From CBDCWQ01 sp965223435 (GTDB lineage: Bacteria > Myxococcota > Kuafuiibacteriia > Kuafuiibacteriales > Kuafuiibacteriaceae), in NCBI GenBank assembly GCA_965223435.1, contig CBDCWQ010000018.1, positions 496,001-560,000 on the forward strand: DNA of 64,000 nucleotides. Direction: 5' to 3'. Below the pieces are notes generated by a model. That model ran no database searches, was not told the DNA's origin, and saw nothing but the letters and a program-made list of their open reading frames with translations. A program made the translations under genes and the position numbers. Below, one piece after another: positions 63,199-64,000 of the stretch. Position 1 is the first letter of the stretch; each line of letters opens with the position of its first letter.

Positions 63199-63370
63199 GC
63201 CTGGTAGCCAGTCTAGCACTGATGATCCGAATTGTCTCGCCTCGGTCCGTATGAGAGACTACCACTAAGCGCCCGAGATAACTCGCTCCTAGGAGTATGA
63301 ATCGCTCTTCATCCTGCGAATGGTCAGGATCCTTAATGGTTGCCGACAGCGGATCACCGAACGCCGTTGC
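63167..63370 (-). pseudogene. BrnT-like toxin, 5' part lost
   Basis: The frame reads REAATAFGDPLSATIKDPDH, SQDEERFILLGASYLGRLVV, VSHTDRGETIRIISARLATR, HERKTYEQGA, which is the body of BrnT-family ribonuclease toxins. The family's first ~20 residues (W-D-x-x-K-A-x-x-N-x-x-K-H-G) are missing: an in-frame stop precedes the first visible codon and there is no start codon. It lies upstream of, and overlaps, the antitoxin gene. Confidence 0.78.
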
Positions 63371-63460
63371 TGCCTCCCTTATGCGTAAACTCTGTCACCT
63401 GTCATCGAATCATCGAGCCAAGTTTTTCCAAAGCAATCACGCCAGCGTGCACCACTGTCC

Positions 63461-63513
63461 TGACGTGGACTTCGGTCATTGCTCGCCTACGCGGCGGTTT
63501 CGGTGTCTTACCA
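63461..63513. repeat. 53-base imperfect direct repeat, right copy
   Basis: Right partner of the repeat at 62776-62828. It covers the last codon and stop (63508-63510) of the second TssF and continues downstream. In the left copy the same position reads CAA instead of the TAA stop. Confidence 0.6.
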
Positions 63514-64000
63514 GGACGTCATTCGGTAGGTGTTTTTGGAGGGGAGGGTTCGAAACTGGACTTCGGTGTGCAGGTGGGTGTCGACGTGGGGGGGACCGCA
63601 GAGTAAGTGGAATAGGATTCGTGCGAAGAGGTAAGCTTGGCCTGGGGAGATGAACGCGGTTTCATCCAGGTCGACTTCGATGTTTTGGACAGGGACGAGG
63701 GCTTGGCGGTGGAGGTGTTGTTCCCGCGAGAATCGAACGTCCTGGATCATGCGACGGGCGCGTTGAGAGGGTGTTTTCATGGTTCTTTCGACGACGCGTC
63801 TGAGTCCGCCGGTGGTGAATGCACTCTCGCTGGGTAAGAAAGACAGGGCCATGAGTTCGAAAGGGCTGCCGGTATCAACGAGGGCCGGTTGGGGCGGGGA
63901 TACGGGCGTGATGTTGCGTACGTTGACGAAGGCCGGGGTTGAGGCGGCGCCGATACAGACGTCGCCGACGCGCAGGGCGCTGGCGGCTTGGTCGGTGAAC
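63508..64000 (-). CDS. tssF: Second TssF, C-terminal part (partial at edge)
   Basis: About 164 codons in one frame open to the right edge. The sequence matches TssF C-termini: LRVGDVCIGAASTPAFVNVR, NITPVSPPQPALVD, GSPFELMALSFLPSE, then the VNIQ-type strand (QNIEVDLDETAFISPGQAYL) with FARILFHLL. It parallels tssF at 47474-49153 (SLRLGDV, VRNITAV, YLFGAIL) but is clearly divergent, so it belongs to another T6SS gene group that continues beyond the window. No tssG follows it on the minus strand; a toxin/antitoxin remnant and direct repeat occupy that place instead. Confidence 0.8.
   Translation of the reverse strand, partial: FTDQAASALRVGDVCIGAASTPAFVNVRNITPVSPPQPALVDTGSPFELMALSFLPSESAFTTGGLRRVVERTMKTPSQRARRMIQDVRFSREQHLHRQALVPVQNIEVDLDETAFISPGQAYLFARILFHLLCGPPHVDTHLHTEVQFRTLPSKNTYRMTSW

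Noticed and set aside
63297..63653. A possible tssG after the second TssF
   Set aside because: No frame on the minus strand below 63508 carries TssG motifs; the space is taken by the BrnT-like remnant.
1..64000. CRISPR arrays, tRNA and rRNA genes
   Set aside because: No regularly spaced short repeats, cloverleaf-like sequence with CCA end or rRNA-like segment was noticed; the repeats present are protein-coding or spacer duplications.

Overview
The window looks like a chromosomal segment of a Myxococcota / former-Deltaproteobacteria bacterium. Reasons (inference): a Pkn-type Ser/Thr kinase with an HRDISPQN loop, many secreted lipoproteins with MopE-like Asp/Cys motifs, pre-peptidase C-terminal (PPC) repeats and FG-GAP propellers, a TPR protein with a barrel-like C-terminus, and a type VI secretion (T6SS) locus built around these. 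Base composition is moderately GC-rich. I see no rRNA, tRNA or CRISPR array.

Layout. (1) 1-5.4 kb: the end of a GH57 glucan-branching-type enzyme, a DksA/TraR-like regulator without a complete Cys4 zinc site, a Cpx-like operon (CpxP/Spy-like protein, OmpR-type regulator, HAMP histidine kinase) and a large lipoprotein. (2) 5.5-16.1 kb: a region of mobile elements and decayed genes, all describable from the sequence. It holds a tandem toxin/immunity-like array with a decayed cassette, a chimera joining the front half of a membrane histidine kinase to a toxin-like C-terminal module, and an IS66-type element whose transposase gene is split by a 2.6-kb large-serine-recombinase element. It also holds an IS481-type relic, a PilZ-methyltransferase and a frameshifted pseudogene. 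(3) 16.9-20.7 kb: an operon of ECF-like sigma factor, small protein, MscS/CmpX-like membrane protein, coiled-coil exported protein and OmpA-family lipoprotein, then an orphan cytochrome oxidase subunit IV. (4) 20.7-37.4 kb: giant exported proteins, including a ~2170-residue protein with Asp-box repeats, a helical domain and a subtilase-like domain, and a 1671-residue protein with 11 PPC-like repeats. A MopE-like lipoprotein and a SUKH-like protein sit between them.

(5) 37.5-50.1 kb: a divergent T6SS locus. Leftward run a Cys-rich PPC-like lipoprotein, TssH/ClpV, a Ser/Thr kinase and a TPR/barrel protein. Rightward run a double-domain peptidoglycan hydrolase (amidase_2 plus M23-like), Hcp, TssE, TssF and TssG, ended by a strong hairpin. 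TssA, B, C, J, K, L, M and VgrG are not in the window. (6) 50.4-62.8 kb: a surface-protein array: a seven-bladed FG-GAP lipoprotein, a tail-collar lipoprotein, and four tandem paralogous lipoproteins (IPT-like, DUF2341-like, FG-GAP/VCBS) with a 2126-bp recent duplication and diverged propellers. (7) 62.8-64 kb: an antitoxin gene overlapping a 5'-decayed BrnT-like toxin, flanked by 53-bp imperfect direct repeats, and the 3' part of a second TssF at the right edge, which implies another T6SS gene group beyond the window.

Working together (inference): the T6SS, its putative peptidoglycan-hydrolase effector, the polymorphic toxin/immunity cassettes and the propeller lipoproteins suggest a genome invested in contact-dependent interactions, and the Cpx-like and sigma/CmpX/OmpA loci monitor the envelope. 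The most novel-looking items are the kinase-toxin chimera, the precisely split IS66 transposase, the mosaic propeller array and the giant gene followed in frame by a long open extension.
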